NCBI RefSeq assembly: GCF_902167145.1
Contig: NC_050101.1
Location: 115,721,789-115,785,788 of the forward strand
DNA from: Zea mays
Taxonomy: Eukaryota > Streptophyta > Magnoliopsida > Poales > Poaceae
Direction of reading: 5' to 3'
DNA length: 64,000 nucleotides
Part shown: piece by piece, positions 1 to 13,700 of the stretch
How the letters are laid out: each line of letters opens with the position of its first letter
Position numbering within the stretch: the stretch's first letter is position 1
Made by a program: the position numbers and the translations under genes
The notes under the pieces: model-generated
What the model was told of the DNA's origin: nothing
Databases searched by the model: none
What the model saw: the letters and a program-made list of their open reading frames with translations, nothing else

Positions 1-140
1 CGGAGTCCGAGCCCTGGGGTCGGGCGAGGCGGAGATCGTTTGGCCGAGGCCAGGGCGGAGTCCGAGCCCTGGGGTCGGGCGAGGCGGAGATCGTTTGGCC
101 GAGGCCAGGGCGGAGTCCGAGCCCTGGGGTCGGGCGAGGC
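1..140. repeat. 55-bp tandem repeat, about 2.5 copies
   Basis: The unit starts cggagtccgagccctggggt and repeats exactly at 1, 56 and 111; the third copy diverges after about 35 bases. The array continues beyond the left window edge. Confidence 0.9.
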
Positions 141-147
141 GGAGATT

Positions 148-432
148 CGCCGTCTTCCGGGTCTTAGCCCGAGTCCGAGCCCTGGGGTCGGGCGGAGCGG
201 AGTTCGCCGTCTTCCGGGTCTTAGCCCGAGTCCGAGCCCTGGGGTCGGGCGGAGCGGAGTTCGCCGTCTTCCGGGTCTTAGCCCGAGTCCGAGCCCTGGG
301 GTCGGGCGGAGCGGAGTTCGCCGTCTTCCGGGTCTTAGCCCGAGTCCGAGCCCTGGGGTCGGGCGGAGCGGAGTTCGCCGTCTTCCGGGTCTTAGCCCGA
401 GTCCGAGCCCTGGGGTCGGGCGGAGCGGAGTT
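148..432. repeat. 57-bp tandem repeat, 5 copies
   Basis: Five near-perfect 57-bp units (5 x 57 = 285 bp) start cgccgtcttccgggtcttag. They share the core gagccctggggtcgggcg with the neighbouring 55-bp array, so one array evolved from the other. The period is a multiple of three, so reading frames run through it as a 19-residue protein repeat; I do not read this as a real protein. Confidence 0.92.
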
Positions 433-2514
433 TCCCATGGCGCCTTTGGCAGGGCCCGACTGCCTGTCAGACTCACTCTGTCGAGTGGCACTGCAGTCGG
501 AGTGGCGCAGGCGGCGCTGTCCTTCTGTCAGACTGGTCAGTGGAGCGGTGGAGTGACGGCGGTCACTTCGGCTCTGCCGGGGGGGCGCGCGTCAGGATAA
601 AGGTGTCAGGCCACCTTTGCGTTAAATGCTCCTGCAACTTGGTCAGTCGGTGTGGCGATTTAGTCAGGGTTGCTTCTGAGCGAAGCCAAGGCCTCGGGCG
701 AGCCGGTGATGTGTCCGCCGTAAAAAGGGGGGCCTCGGGCGAGACGGAAGTCTCTCGAGGTCGGCTGCCCTTGGCCGAGGCTAGGCTCGGGTGAAGCGTG
801 ATCGAGTCACTCGTGTGGACCGATCCCTGACTTAATCGTACCCATCAGGCCTTTGCAGCTTTATGCTGATGGGGGTTACCAGCTGAGAGTTAGGCGTCTT
901 GAGGGTACCCCTAATTATGGTCCCCGACAGTATGGATGTGCTCCCGCCCGAAATCCTCGCGGCGCGCTCGGCTGGCGAAGTCTGCGGACTCAATCGTGAA
1001 CAGATGGGCGCGGAAATCGCGGGGGCTCGGCCAACGGCTCCGTGAACCATGGCGTGATCCCCGCGCGGACTTCCTGACCTCGGTGCATAAGAACGGATCC
1101 GCACCCGCCCCTCTTCCATCCGCTCACCCTGTTCCAAGCCATGGGGCACTGTGAATTTCTCGCCGTTGATGAATCTTTACCGCGGATCCGCCCAACGTCG
1201 TGGGAAGCCCCATATCTATCGTCCCTGTCGGTAAGAACCCCTCCTGCATATTCGCGATGACCTCAGCTTCGAGTAGGATTAGTCGACGGTGGTGTTTGGG
1301 CGCCGGTCTGAAGGATGGCCTTGGGCGGCAATGGCACCGCCGTAAGGGAGTGCACCGCCGCCGCCTGGTTGCGTCGTGTGGAAGAAAGGCACCGACCGTT
1401 GGATCCCTTTCTTGTGGCTGTGATCAGATCGCCTGAGAGAGCTATTCGACCGATTGAATCCTGACCGTTGATTAACCAGTTGAAGGGCTAGGATTAGATC
1501 TAGGTAATGTTTCGCCCGGGACCGTCGGATCACGATCGGACTGCTCATGGCGCGTACCGATTCAGACCCCTCGCGATTTAATCTGGTGCGTCCGGAGTTG
1601 ATCGGACGGCCCTGTGATCCCGATACCCCTTCGTGGGTTCCCTTTACATTTGAACCCCTCTGTTTAGGCGAATTAGAACCCGCCGTCCACCGCGGGTAGA
1701 ATCTGAGTCTGGAGAATCTTCTAGAATAGCCCCTGTGTTTTATGTAATTAGTGCGCCCAGTCCAGGAAGTTAAGAAATCAGATAAAAGGTTTTAGAAAAT
1801 GATTTTTAATGCAAAAATAAAGGCTAGAATTTGTTTAATTCATAAGAAATTCATATGAAGTCCAAATTAATCCATTCTAATTCCTATAATCCTATAATAA
1901 TGTTGTTTATTACCCTGTATCTTTGTTTTGACATGAAAATGGTATTAAAATTTATCTCTTAATTAATCTCGTATCAAATACATAAAACCTTAGGAAATTC
2001 ATAACTTAATAACCGTAGCTCCGAATTTAGTGATTCTTGTTCCTACGATCTCGTAGCAACGCGTAGATTATTATTACGTAGTTTATTCTTATGTTTGGTG
2101 TGATGTTAATTTTGTATATACCATGTTTGTCTGTATTGCTACGTTTAGCAGTGAGGACACGTGTCACCTGAAGATCATCCTGGTGCCTGGAATCTCAAGT
2201 CCCAGGCAAGTTGTGCCCTTGATCACTTCTTTTACCCACTCATGTTCTAATTAATCATAATGATCTGCATAGGTTAATTTGATGGGACCTAATAGGTTAC
2301 CCTAGTTTGTCTATCTTTATGCCTTGTTTACCACTAAACTTTCTGGGTAGTACTTGCTAGTGCTATATGTGGATTTGGGCATTGAGATACATATTATTCA
2401 TACTTTTGTTATCAGTTGCTATTTACTGTTCATGATAAGATCATTATGTTAATTGGAACATGGAGAACCACCCGGGAAAACAGTGCTACCACAAGGGTTT
2501 AATGGGACGCCCTT

Positions 2515-5500
2515 TGTAACACCCCAGGTGTTTATCGTCTACTCGACCACGAGTGCGGACGATAACACGTGATAGCTGTGAATGTAAAGGTCACTAAATT
2601 TTAATCATCCTCGTTTATCACGATTTTGATATCGTGTCTGTCTCCATCTGTTTAAATTGTCCTAATTTATTTTGCAAAATTCAGACTTTGGTAATTTTCG
2701 GAACATCGAATCCAGTATCGTTTGGATTAAGCCATCGACGTCTTGCCCAAACTTTAATTCTAGAAATTAGATCTGGTTTCTTAAACTTCATTTGAAATTC
2801 TTTCACACTTGCGTTGCACGTGTCTCTCTGTGGCCTGGCATCGTGGCGCGTGGCTGGTGGTAAGCGGTGTCTGGACAGCGCACAACCTCTCGCCCACGTG
2901 AAAGTTGCGTGACGTCGATTCCAAAAGGATCACAATTTCGATGCCACCTCGATCTCACATATTTATTTTGTGAAATGTCGAGTCTTGTGTCTGTTTAAAA
3001 TTCATGGATTAAGCGAATACGAATTTGGAATTCAACCATTTCACAAAAGCTCAAGTTCGGTGTAGTATTCATCTCCATAATTTAAACAATTAAAAAGGTT
3101 TCATGAACTTTGGGGTTACCTAATCTCATTTGCTGGTGAAATTTGTGTTGTTCAAATTACGCGTGCAAATGAATATGAAAATCAGAAAATGTCGGATTTA
3201 ATGTAAAATTTGGAGCCCACATGTTGTCCGAGAAAAACAACGCGCCAGCTCAGTAATCGAATTATTCTTTAGTCAAATGACCGATGGCAGATGAGACTCA
3301 TAAAAATTTGACTGGATTAAAGATAGTCTAAACTACCAAAGTCGATCTCGTTTGATTCGGTCCGTATGTTTCTCATCAGTTCTAAATCTTTGGATATAAA
3401 TAACTGGTAAAAGTTTATCTGACTCCGGAGTATTCCCTAGATCAAATCTTGTTCAAATATTGCCGTCGATCTTGTTTTAGTCTGACCCATTTATACATCC
3501 GTCAAACCCTGATTTTTTTTAGAACCGGGAAATGTATTTATCTTTTCCAAAAAAGAGAGAAGTGGAAAAATCCATTTTTTCTTATCTTCCACACGTCCCT
3601 TTCTTCTAGTATCTTCATACCACCGCAGCCCAGGCTCTCAGCCTTATCCCCTTCGTACAACACTATCACCAGGAATTCCCTTGCCTTTGCTCGTTCTCAT
3701 GGCCGAGCACAAGTCTTCCTCAAGCGTCGCCTGCTGTACCAGTGTCGAGCTCCCCACGCTCGCCGCTACTCCTAGCCCCTCTCCTCCCTGGATTTGGCCC
3801 AGTCTCCATCTCTCTTTCCAGCCATGGACGGCGACCTCTCCTGCCTACAGCAGGTCAGCGCCCCATCTCCTCAACATCTCGGCTCCCTGTCCCATCTCTC
3901 TCTCACGAGCCACTCTTCTCGTTCTCCATGGCGTCGACATGGGGCTCGCCCCTGCAACCTCGCCTCGCTGGGTCTCCTCAGGGCGCCGGGATGCTGCTTC
4001 CTATACATCGTGCGCCTCCCTGGTGCTTGCTCTCGCCCTAGTCCATGGAGCAGCAGCAGCCACGACACTCCTTCGTGTCGCGCCCTCGACGTGTTCGATG
4101 AAATACTGCAGCGAGCTCCAACTCGATCTGCACAGCCCCTGCGCGACGTCACAAACTCCGGTGAAACCTCGCTGCCCTTGCTGCTCTCAAGTCCCTTGTG
4201 TTTGATAAAATTTTAAAACTAGTATATGTCGTTGCTTGCAGCTCGTTGTCGATGTCGTGCTTCGGGCATCGAGTGTTCGACGAAAATCCCAAGTCCATGG
4301 ACAGCACATACACAACTCAAATCCGATCGGCCAGGTTGTTTGATGTGTATTTTACTCATTTGATTTAGTTGATGATGTATTTGTATGTGTGGGGTGATGA
4401 GAAAAATAAAGGAGATGCGTCGTTCGGTAGTAAGGATTAAGTGAAAATGTAGTTTATGGTGTGAAGAGTGCGTCGATAAATATGTATGCCATTGAGTGGT
4501 TAAATGTTGTGTTGATCGGCTAGAGGTCCTATACAAGTGTCGTCGCTGTCCAAAAATTTATTTGGAAGCAAGTAGTGTCGATGCTTCGATTTCGGTTGAA
4601 GTCGGAGAATAATTCGAGGAGGTATATATGCGAGTACTTTAAGTTCTTAGGTGTTCAAGTTGTACTGTAGAGTTCTATGCTATATGATGTTTATTTAGGC
4701 GTCAAGCAAGTTAATCTAATAAGATAATTTAGAGAACGAGTCAAATAATGTGTAGGAGCTAAGTATGAATTAAAACAAGATAGTTGATATTTTAGACTGC
4801 ATGTACTGTTTTTGCCGTGCTGGTTGTTTAATGAACTAAACTATATTTTCTGTAGAAATGTCATACATAAAAGTTGGAGATAACTTCATTATCTCGCTGG
4901 TGTTAAAATTTGACAGACATAGGTCTAATAGTTTAGGAGTTATGAATTTTCCAAGTCCAGTTTCAGAATCTGTCCAAATGCTGTACTGATTTCGAAAATT
5001 GCCCTGTTTGAATAAATTATACTGAGAATCAGTCTTTAGTAATTATAGAAGAATTGTAGTACTTTTCTTAAGCTTTCCAACAAATTTTGGAACACCCTTT
5101 TTGATGGTCTAGAGACCAAGTTGCAGCTGTTTGAACTATAGAGTCTGAATCTGTCCAAATCTGGACAGAGAAGTCTGTTTGTATTAACTGACTTCGATAT
5201 GTATTGAATTAGCTTGAGATGATTATAAATGAGTTGTAGACAATTTTATTATCTTTCTAAAAAGTCTAGGATCACATGTTTGGATGTATAAATCTCTGGT
5301 TATGGATTTTTGAAGTGAGTAGTCGAAATCTGCCCCTATCTGGACAGCGCTGTTGTTTTAATACTGTTTGGCCTTGCTAAGCATTGAATCACTTTGTGAT
5401 GGTAATACAAAAGTTATAGAGGACTTTATAAGCTTTCCAGAAAGTCCTAGTTTACTATTTTTGGACGGATATTTTGTGAATTATGAGCAAAACAATTGAC

Positions 5501-8169
5501 TACAGTGCTGCTGTCTAAAAAAAATCTGCACGTGTTAAATTGATTGCTTAGAATCATTCTTGCTTGCTTAGATAGGATTAATTAGTTCTTGGTTCTTGAT
5601 TGGTGAAGTCTTGTAGTTGCATATGGTTGTTCATTTTCTTTCTTAATACTTGCTTTAGACTTGAATGAATTCAGAAGGGGGAAACACTTTTGTGGGTGTA
5701 AATAATTTAGTTCAAGCAATGGGTAATCCAACGATCATGATGCTTGTTATGGTTTAGTAGTAGCTTATCTATGCTTTTGTGCTCGCTTTTATCTGTAGTT
5801 GCATATCAAGTATTATTAAAATGCCTTGTTATGTATTGTGGTAACTATGTCTTACTTGTAATGTAGTCACGTCGTATGATAAAAACTTAAGTTTAAGATG
5901 TCGTTTATGTGAAGCATGTTTTAGTGGGCCAGTATGCCTAAGGTAACTGAAGTAATCTTATGTGTACGGAATATTATTTTTCGGGTAAACGAAGAGTGTT
6001 TTGGTGAACAAGCATGCGGCATATGGTCAAGTTTAGATTAAAATGCAAAGTATATGTGGTGAATTGGAGTTAGTGTTGTGAGGGATGTGTTTAGTGTCTC
6101 GAATAGTTAGTCGATATGCTCCGTCAATATCATGATATTTTACTTTAATTCTCACTACATTAGATGTTTATTAACTAGTTAAATAATTTAGAATTATGTT
6201 GATGCTATCAAACACATTATGAAACGAGCACTATCGCTAAGTCCACTTCTTTTAGAACCTGAGGTCTGCAGATGAACAGTGCACATGACTGTTGTGGATC
6301 TTTCAGTTAAGATAAATGCAGTTCCATAGAGCACCATGCTAGTCAATAATGAGTTATCCGTTAATTCTAGGAATGAATAATGCTTGTTTGATTGGCGTGC
6401 TATGTATGGTAGTCTAAGAATAGTAATTAAAAGTTCGTTACCTTGCTTTAAGTGTTTCTCCTCTTTGGTACAGGTCATCTATCTTGTGCTATTCATGTCC
6501 TTACTCCTGTGCATTATGCATATCATTTAGGTACGTTAATTGCTCACGTGCTGTAGAGGACGAGAGTTGGATTAATCTCAGAGTAATGCTGATGGATGAA
6601 CCTAAGGATGGGTGATCTGATCGAGTGCCAGGATATTGAAGCTCACCCACCGGACGTCTCTAACAACACTAACGTAGTGTTATCCCAGGCAAGCCCCGGT
6701 GCATTTGCCACCTCCTTGTTGTTATAAAACTTTTATCACTTATATGTTGCATTAGGTGATAGGAGTTGAGTGATGAAACAACTGATGCATTACCATTCCT
6801 TGGAATTTGATTACTATTCCTTGATTCCTGTTTATAAAAGAGAACTAAAGATGCTTAGCCCTGCTTAGATAATTAAAAGTTGTTCTTTTTAAAAAGATGA
6901 CGTGTTACACGGGATATGGGAAATTGTCGTGAAAAAGAAATTGGGATGGTGAATCCATATGGCCATGATGGATTCAACATCCAGAAAAAGTACCTCTGTC
7001 AGGTACCAAAGATTGGGAAATGGTTTAAATAAAATGAGACCAGACGTTGAGCAGGAAAGGTCGCCCATCTGTGTCGCTTAAGGACCGTTCCGATTGTTGG
7101 CCTGCTGATCTAGGACCCTTTAACTGGCCACATGCCTCGTCATGGGTAAGCTTAGCCTCGGTCGGACCAATACCAGAAAGGCCGGCCCGCAATGGGAGTG
7201 GAGAGATGGCGAGAGTATCGTGTATCCACCTGGCAAGAGGCTGGATGGTGGGGTACTGAGCTCTCGGTTGGCGGGGACCCGTTCTGGTCTTGAGAAAATC
7301 GTGGGCGAGTTGACATATGCAAGGGTTAAGTGCTACATATGTCGTGTGGTTGGAGATCCCCAGCTGGGTATTAATCGATTCGGATCGCCGAACTTCTCGG
7401 ATATGAAGACTGGATCTTCGACCTTCAGCGTAGATAACAAGTGAAACTAAAGATGCTAAAATAAAGCTAGTATAGGACAAGTGAATGCTCTAGATTAGGC
7501 AAATCTAGATTCAGGAAAAGTACTTAATTTGTGAAGTAAAATTTTGGCATAAGGATCCACTACTAGTAAGCTCTTCTGCAAAATGAGTCTTTGAAATTTG
7601 ATAAGCTTTACCTTGATTCCCAATAAACCAGCATACCCTTGAGAGTCTTTTCTTTAGTCGGGTAAGTCTTGCTGAGTAATTGCGTACTCAGGGTTTTATT
7701 CCCTGTTGTTTTTCAGGTTATAAGTTTGTTCTGTTGTGGATGGTGCTAAGTGCCGGTGGGCTCGGCCTTCTTATATAAGTATATCCCATCTTTAGCTTCT
7801 TTATTGAGGACTGTCACTTAAGCTAGCATGTATTTTAAAACTTATAAATGTTTTATACATTCAAATTGTAATGTTTTTGAATCAAATTCTCTTATAATCA
7901 CTCCGATGATATATTGTAATATGGTTATAACTTGTAAATGTTGTAACTTGTAATCATTTTGTAATAAAGAATTTATTTCCGCTGCAAGTGTTTGTATGTG
8001 AGTTGTATTTACTTAATCCTGCGATCTTGGCGGTAAGTCGTTTATCCGGGGTCCTCGTGGCACTCGGACAGATCCTGTTAAGTTGTTTGGTGCACACGCA
8101 TAGCTGTCTGAGGTCTTTGAGACAAGGACAATTGCATGTGGGCCCGATAACTTGGGAGGTTCTGCGACA
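2515..8169 (+). repeat. 5' LTR of the non-autonomous element
   Basis: 5,655 bp, TG...CA. It holds a TATA box near 3395, then a CT- and GC-rich leader (about 3600-4200), a long AT-rich stretch and an AATAAA at 7973 before the TTCCGCTGC segment typical of the R/U5 side. A plus-strand frame at 3681-4205 (174 codons) is present and identical in both LTRs, but it is low-complexity and recalls no protein family. Confidence 0.93.
3395..3402 (+). promoter_or_regulatory. TATA box of the 5' LTR
   Basis: TATAAATA, with a CT-rich leader beginning about 80-200 bp downstream. The copy in the 3' LTR is at 11583-11590. Calling it the LTR promoter is inference from sequence and position. Confidence 0.5.
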
Positions 8170-8171
8170 GC

Positions 8172-8183
8172 TGGTATCGGAGC
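8172..8183 (+). other. Primer-binding site, initiator-Met tRNA type
   Basis: TGGTATCGGAGC starts two bases after the 5' LTR. It matches the common plant sequence TGGTATCAGAGC, complementary to the 3' end of initiator methionine tRNA, with one change. It fixes the 5' LTR border and the element's strand. Confidence 0.85.
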
Positions 8184-10690
8184 TGAATTAAGTATAATAT
8201 GATCACATACATATTTTTAAAACAAAGTTTTGGTTTCGAAAAAAAAAAATTATTTTCAACTAAACACATTGTTTGGTTTTGAAAAACAGATTTGAAAAAC
8301 TATAATGCTAGCGACATCCTCTGTTAATATAAGCCCTAAATTAAGGACTATCAGGTGGCTTAGATCAAAATACTAACCCACAATCTGGGAAGGGTAATGC
8401 ATACATGTGTAATGTTATTTTTGAGGCCATTCAATTTTGAATGGATCGACGCTCAAGGTAAGGTGAGATGTGAGAGCGTGACTGGACAAACGTCGGTCTA
8501 GGGGAGAGTTTAATAAAAGCGCTTGATTATATACATGTTTTACATATGTATATATGAAGGCTGCGATGTGGAGTATTTACTTTTCTGGGAATATTGAAAA
8601 GTGTAATGTACCATAATGAGCTGCCCTATGGTTAAAGTGTGGCAGCGGCGCCTATGCGTGGCTCGGCGCTTAATGAGGAGCTGGCCTCCATATAGAAATA
8701 TATGGAGTATAAACTAAGATAAACTGTCATGTGTGAATTGCATCATTGGGAACTGGGCTGTGATGTAATTTTCTGCAGGTACACTAACTTCGAACTCGTA
8801 TGTGTAGCTGACGACTAGCAACATATCGAGAGAGAACGTAGATATGCCACCGATATAGAACGCTATTGCCACCTTATGTTGGCGAAATTTGTGAGGACGA
8901 ATAGGACGAGCATGTATCCTAATTGTTGCATTGTGTTTGTTGTTTGCGCACAAAAATGCTTCCCTCACCTTTATTCTAATAATTGGTGGTTGTAAACGAA
9001 TATGCTTTTCTCATCTTTATTCCGATAATAAATAATTGGAAAATGTTTGAAGCATGATTGTCCTATAAGCAAATTTCTAGTTTTGTTTGTTGTGTCCTTT
9101 AGACATGTATTTATGAGGCATGTGGTTCTTCGTCAATTGACCGCTAGTGCAACTTGGGTTTGTTTTCGTGCTTGTGTGCGGGTAGAATGTAGGTAGTTTG
9201 TTTGCATAAACCCAAAGCTAGGTCATGTCCTCATTTAGTGAACCATAACCCAAATCGTCATCAATCCTCCAAAAATTTATCCAAATCTCCAAGAAGGGAT
9301 GAATTCGAGTTTCTCGTTACTACTCCATGACCGCTTAGATAAGCTTTTTATTGGATGTAAAATGCACGCAGACTTAAAATAAGGATCTCAAGTACATGTT
9401 CTCGTCGTTTAATACGTGACTCTTTTGTAGTCATTTTTCCATCCAAAATCATGCCTTTGCTCGCTTGGTGCAAGCTGATGTTTCTATTCCACTCTGTATC
9501 TTCTTGGGGACCATGTCGTTATTTTATCAACCTAACCCGGGAAAGCCATGTCCAATCATTTTCTTGAACTGGATGTCTTTGGGTTCCTCATATCTCTTGA
9601 AGGCATACCAATTTAATCTTCTGATCATTTTTCCTCTGAACCTAATCAGACACTAATCCTTGACTTTGTAATCTCTGCGATGGGCATAGAAATATGCTTG
9701 GGGCTGAAGTAAGAGTCTCCCATCGTACTCATTCATTAATAAGTTTAGGTTATGGCCATCTCTTGTTCATTTCATCGGCCATGATCTATTTGGCTCTCTG
9801 TTTGTAATCCTTCTTAAAGGTGGAGTCTCTTTTGTATCTTGTCATCCTTGCTTGGTCTATGTGTGCCGCATAAGGTTTTTCATTGGTTGAGCTTGGTAAT
9901 GGCGTTATGACTAAAACTGACGGTGCCACGACGAAACCGAGGGCCTCCTGTGGGTATACACACATGGTTGTGTTGCTCGGTACGCGCTGGTATCACGGTT
10001 AGTAGTTGTAATCCATTAGGAAGCTATATCAATGTGTTATCTAGGCACAATCTTTTTACGCTATGTGAGATTCATTATTGGTGCCAGTTCGGTGATGGTG
10101 TCATGAATAAGGACTTATGGTGCCGCAGCGAAACTGAGAGCCCCTTGTGAATGTACACGCAAGGTTATGCTGCTTGGCGCATGCTGGTATCGAGGTATCT
10201 AGTCATGATCCATTATGGAACTACATTAATATATTATCTTTCGTGGACTTTTCCCTTGAAACGATTTTTATGTTCTTTGCTGAAACAATCAAACAACATA
10301 TGCCATCACTATTGGATCAAAATAATATATAACTCTAATGTATTCCTTGAGTAAAGTTCTTACCAATTCTGAAGTCTTCGTAAAAAAATCAAAACCTATC
10401 TGTATCTAGTCGTGTGGTAAAATCACCCTTTTCATGTGGGGACTCCTTTCTCTTGATCTCAGTGGCAACTGCACACATGGAACCTTATGTGTTCTTTTGT
10501 CAGTTATAGCTTGTTTGTTGACATCTCTAGTTAAACTAAAGTGGTATGTGCTATACCCACTAGAGAAGCAACATTTTGAGATGCTTGTCTTTGCTTGGAA
10601 TTAGCTTATGCTATCACTATTATGGACAGGGTTATACGCTTCTCTACTCTTAGAAGTCTTTCGTTCTGAATCTCGGGACGAGATTCTTTT

Positions 10691-10701
10691 AAGGGGGAAG
10701 G
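10691..10701 (+). other. Polypurine tract before the 3' LTR
   Basis: AAGGGGGAAGG lies one base before the TG of the 3' LTR. Together with the primer site it makes this a structurally complete retrotransposon. Confidence 0.85.
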
Positions 10702-10702
10702 T

Positions 10703-13700
10703 TGTAACACCCCAGGTGTTTATCGTCTACTCGACCACGAGTGCGGACGATAACACGTGATAGCTGTGAATGTAAAGGTCACTAAATTTTAATCATCCTC
10801 GTTTATCACGATTTTGATATCGTGTCTGTCTCCATCTGTTTAAATTGTCCTAATTTATTTTGCAAAATTCAGACTTTGGTAATTTTCGGAACATCGAATC
10901 CAGTATCGTTTGGATTAAGCCATCGACGTCTTGCCCAAACTTTAATTCTAGAAATTAGATCTGGTTTCTTAAACTTCATTTGAAATTCTTTCACGCTTGC
11001 GTTGCACGTGTCTCTCTGTGGCCTGGCATCGTGGCGCGTGGCTGGTGGTAAGCGGTGTCTGGACAGCGCACAACCTCTCGCCCACGTGAAAGTTGCGTGA
11101 CGTCGATTCCAAAAGGATCACAATTTCGATGCCACCTCGATCTCACATATTTATTTTGTGAAATGTCGAGTCTTGTGTCTGTTTAAAATTCATGGATTAA
11201 GCGAATACGAATTTGGAATTCAACCATTTCACAAAAGCTCAAGTTCGGTGTAGTATTCATCTCCATAATTTAAACAATTAAAAAGGTTTCATGAACTTTG
11301 GGGTTACCTAATCTCATTTGCTGGTGAAATTTGTGTTGTTCAAATTACGCGTGCAAATGAATATGAAAATCAGAAAATGTCGGATTTAATGTAAAATTTG
11401 GAGCCCACATGTTGTCCGAGAAAAACAACGCGCCAGCTCAGTAATCGAATTATTCTTTAGTCAAATGACCGATGGCAGATGAGACTCATAAAAATTTGAC
11501 TGGATTAAAGATAGTCTAAACTACCAAAGTCGATCTCGTTTGATTCGGTCCGTATGTTTCTCATCAGTTCTAAATCTTTGGATATAAATAACTGGTAAAA
11601 GTTTATCTGACTCCGGAGTATTCCCTAGATCAAATCTTGTTCAAATATTGCCGTCGATCTTGTTTTAGTCTGACCCATTTATACATCCGTCAAACCCTGA
11701 TTTTTTTTAGAACCGGGAAATGTATTTATCTTTTCCAAAAAAGAGAGAAGTGGAAAAATCCATTTTTTCTTATCTTCCACACGTCCCTTTCTTCTAGTAT
11801 CTTCATACCACCGCAGCCCAGGCTCTCAGCCTTATCCCCTTCGTACAACACTATCACCAGGAATTCCCTTGCCTTTGCTCGTTCTCATGGCCGAGCACAA
11901 GTCTTCCTCAAGCGTCGCCTGCTGTACCAGTGTCGAGCTCCCCACGCTCGCCGCTACTCCTAGCCCCTCTCCTCCCTGGATTTGGCCCAGTCTCCATCTC
12001 TCTTTCCAGCCATGGACGGCGACCTCTCCTGCCTACAGCAGGTCAGCGCCCCATCTCCTCAACATCTCGGCTCCCTGTCCCATCTCTCTCTCACGAGCCA
12101 CTCTTCTCGTTCTCCATGGCGTCGACATGGGGCTCGCCCCTGCAACCTCGCCTCGCTGGGTCTCCTCAGGGCGCCGGGATGCTGCTTCCTATACATCGTG
12201 CGCCTCCCTGGTGCTTGCTCTCGCCCTAGTCCATGGAGCAGCAGCAGCCACGACACTCCTTCGTGTCGCGCCCTCGACGTGTTCGATGAAATACTGCAGC
12301 GAGCTCCAACTCGATCTGCACAGCCCCTGCGCGACGTCACAAACTCCGGTGAAACCTCGCTGCCCTTGCTGCTCTCAAGTCCCTTGTGTTTGATAAAATT
12401 TTAAAACTAGTATATGTCGTTGCTTGCAGCTCGTTGTCGATGTCGTGCTTCGGGCATCGAGTGTTCGACGAAAATCCCAAGTCCATGGACAGCACATACA
12501 CAACTCAAATCCGATCGGCCAGGTTGTTTGATGTGTATTTTACTCATTTGATTTAGTTGATGATGTATTTGTATGTGTGGGGTGATGAGAAAAATAAAGG
12601 AGATGCGTCGTTCGGTAGTAAGGATTAAGTGAAAATGTAGTTTATGGTGTGAAGAGTGCGTCGATAAATATGTATGCCATTGAGTGGTTAAATGTTGTGT
12701 TGATCGGCTAGAGGTCCTATACAAGTGTCGTCGCTGTCCAAAAATTTATTTGGAAGCAAGTAGTGTCGATGCTTCGATTTCGGTTGAAGTCGGAGAATAA
12801 TTCGAGGAGGTATATATGCGAGTGCTTTAAGTTCTTAGGTGTTCAAGTTGTACTGTAGAGTTCTATGCTATATGATGTTTATTTAGGCGTCAAGCAAGTT
12901 AATCTAATAAGATAATTTAGAGAACGAGTCAAATAATGTGTAGGAGCTAAGTATGAATTAAAACAAGATAGTTGATATTTTAGACTGCATGTACTGTTTT
13001 TGCCGTGCTGATTGTTTAATGAACTAAACTATATTTTCTGTAGAAATGTCATACATAAAAGTTGGAGATAACTTCATTATCTCGCTGGTGTTAAAATTTG
13101 ACAGACATAGGTCTAATAGTTTAGGAGTTATGAATTTTCCAAGTCCAGTTTCAGAATCTGTCCAAACGCTGTACTGATTTCGAAAATTGCCCTGTTTGAA
13201 TAAATTATACTGAGAATCAGTCTTTAGTAATTATAGAAGAATTGTAGTACTTTTCTTAAGCTTTCCAACAAATTTTGGAGCACCCTTTTTGATGGTCTAG
13301 AGACCAAGTTACAGCTGTTTGAACTATAGAGTCTGAATCTGTCCAAATCTGGACAGAGAAGTCTGTTTGTATTAACTGACTTCGATATGTATTGAATTAG
13401 CTTGAGATGATTATAAATGAGTTGTAGACAATTTTATTATCTTTCTAAAAAGTCTAGGATCACATGTTTGGATGTATAAATCTCTGGTTATGGATTTTTG
13501 AAGTGAGTAGTCGAAATCTGCCCCTATCTGGACAGCGCTGTTGTTTTAATACTGTTTGGCCTTGCTAAGCATTGAATCACTTTGTGATGGTAATACAAAA
13601 GTTATAGAGGACTTTATAAGCTTTCCAGAAAGTCCTAGTTTACTATTTTTGGACGGATATTTTGTGAATTATGAGCAAAACAATTGACTACAGTGATGCT

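Larger units (their letters stand above)
1..929 (+). mobile_element. 3' end of a GC-rich LTR retrotransposon, truncated by the window edge
   Basis: The sequence is GC-rich, starts inside tandem repeats and runs to a typical LTR terminus: a stretch reading GGGTACCCCTAATTATGG, then CCCCGACA, ending in CA at 929. From memory, this terminus and the 'gagccctggggtcggg' repeats resemble high-copy maize gypsy families such as Huck or Flip; the family name is a guess. Its left part and left target duplication lie outside the window, so I cannot say whether it is a solo LTR or the 3' end of a full element. At 930 the sequence changes to that of another LTR family, so this element is probably nested in it. 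Confidence 0.6.
8170..10702 (+). other. Interior of the non-autonomous element, no coding capacity seen
   Basis: 2.5 kb without a gag-pol frame; the longest frames are under 90 codons. The only structure I see is a diverged direct repeat: about 9905-10045 and 10100-10235 share, in order, 'ggtgccacgacgaaac / ggtgccgcagcgaaac', 'gagggcctcctgtg / gagagccccttgtg', 'gctggtatc' and 'atccatta'. Each copy contains GCTGGTATC, the same bases that surround the primer site at 8170, so the repeats may derive from a primer-site region. Confidence 0.6.
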
